Source: DATBVX01 sp963724625
Lineage (GTDB): Bacteria > Pseudomonadota > Gammaproteobacteria > Steroidobacterales > Steroidobacteraceae
Reading direction: 5' to 3'
DNA: 64,000 nt
NCBI GenBank assembly: GCA_963724625.1
Contig: CAVRVO010000030.1
Coordinates: forward strand, 185,525-249,524
The notes beneath the pieces were generated by a model that saw only the letters and a program-made list of their open reading frames with translations, did no database searches and had not been told where the DNA came from. Of this stretch, positions 63,982 to 64,000 are shown one piece after another. The position numbers were made by a program, and so were the translations under genes. Position 1 is the first letter of the stretch. Each line of letters opens with the position of its first letter.

Positions 63982-64000
63982 GGATTTGGTGCCGGGAAGA

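Overview
The window is gene-dense, GC-rich chromosomal DNA from a gammaproteobacterium. The block rne / rluC–yceF / yceD–rpmF–plsX–fabH, the order dcd–mrp–(insert)–metG–rnfB–nth, an E. coli-type LexA operator in front of lexA, monothiol Grx4, Hda and the aceE–aceF–lpd operon all fit that class. A family-4 uracil-DNA glycosylase, a DUF2066 protein, a DUF1841 protein and a TgpA-like transglutaminase point away from Enterobacterales. A Steroidobacterales/Nevskiales/Xanthomonadales-like lineage is my inference and is not proven by the sequence. I found no rRNA, tRNA, CRISPR array, prophage or recognisable IS transposase.

Layout. 1-5.1 kb: MoxR ATPase, DUF58 protein, TgpA-like transglutaminase and MtfA-like peptidase on the + strand, with a 267-bp structured repeat between the first two. 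5.0-10 kb (-): MFS transporter, prfC, rimI, family-4 UDG, pssA. 10-12.3 kb (+): proS and a lytic transglycosylase. 12.3-13.2 kb (-): acylphosphatase and a DUF4398 lipoprotein, separated by the second copy of the repeat. 13.4-18.8 kb: WrbA-like flavoprotein; hda, a CDP-alcohol phosphatidyltransferase and a DUF2066 protein (-); purM, purN and a DUF3108 protein (+). 18.8-28.8 kb: dcd and mrp (-), then a HEAT-repeat/Ser-Thr kinase fusion with two PilT-like ATPases lying between mrp and metG, then metG (with an apparent frameshift), a soluble RnfB-like ferredoxin, nth and a DUF1841 protein. 29-32 kb: lexA with its operator, an Lpp/OprI-like alanine-zipper lipoprotein, an L,D-transpeptidase and a 60-residue protein made of two copies of one motif.

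32-43.9 kb: fatty-acid/phospholipid genes fabH, plsX, rpmF and yceD (-), yceF (+), rluC (-), rne with a long structured leader (+), then low-Mr phosphatase, kdsB, a Trm112-like protein, lpd and aceF (-). 43.9-52 kb: aceE (-), M17 aminopeptidase, pyrC and rnt (+), grxD and a DUF1289 protein (-), a membrane protein and nadC (+). 52-64 kb: a GAF-PAS-PAS-GGDEF-EAL protein (-), a large lipoprotein (+), a GT-C and a GT2 glycosyltransferase (-), a zinc-type CDF exporter (+), and a run of three lysophospholipid/lipid A-type acyltransferases behind an FkbM methyltransferase (-).

Many genes are translationally coupled (ATGA, GTGA or TTGA overlaps), and several convergent pairs overlap tail to tail by 34-53 bp. 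The most unusual items are: the two-copy, ~91% identical, palindromic element sitting between same-strand genes in transcription-matched orientation with compensatory changes in its terminal repeats; the kinase/PilT/PilT block; the one-base frameshift in metG; and the small duplicated-motif protein.
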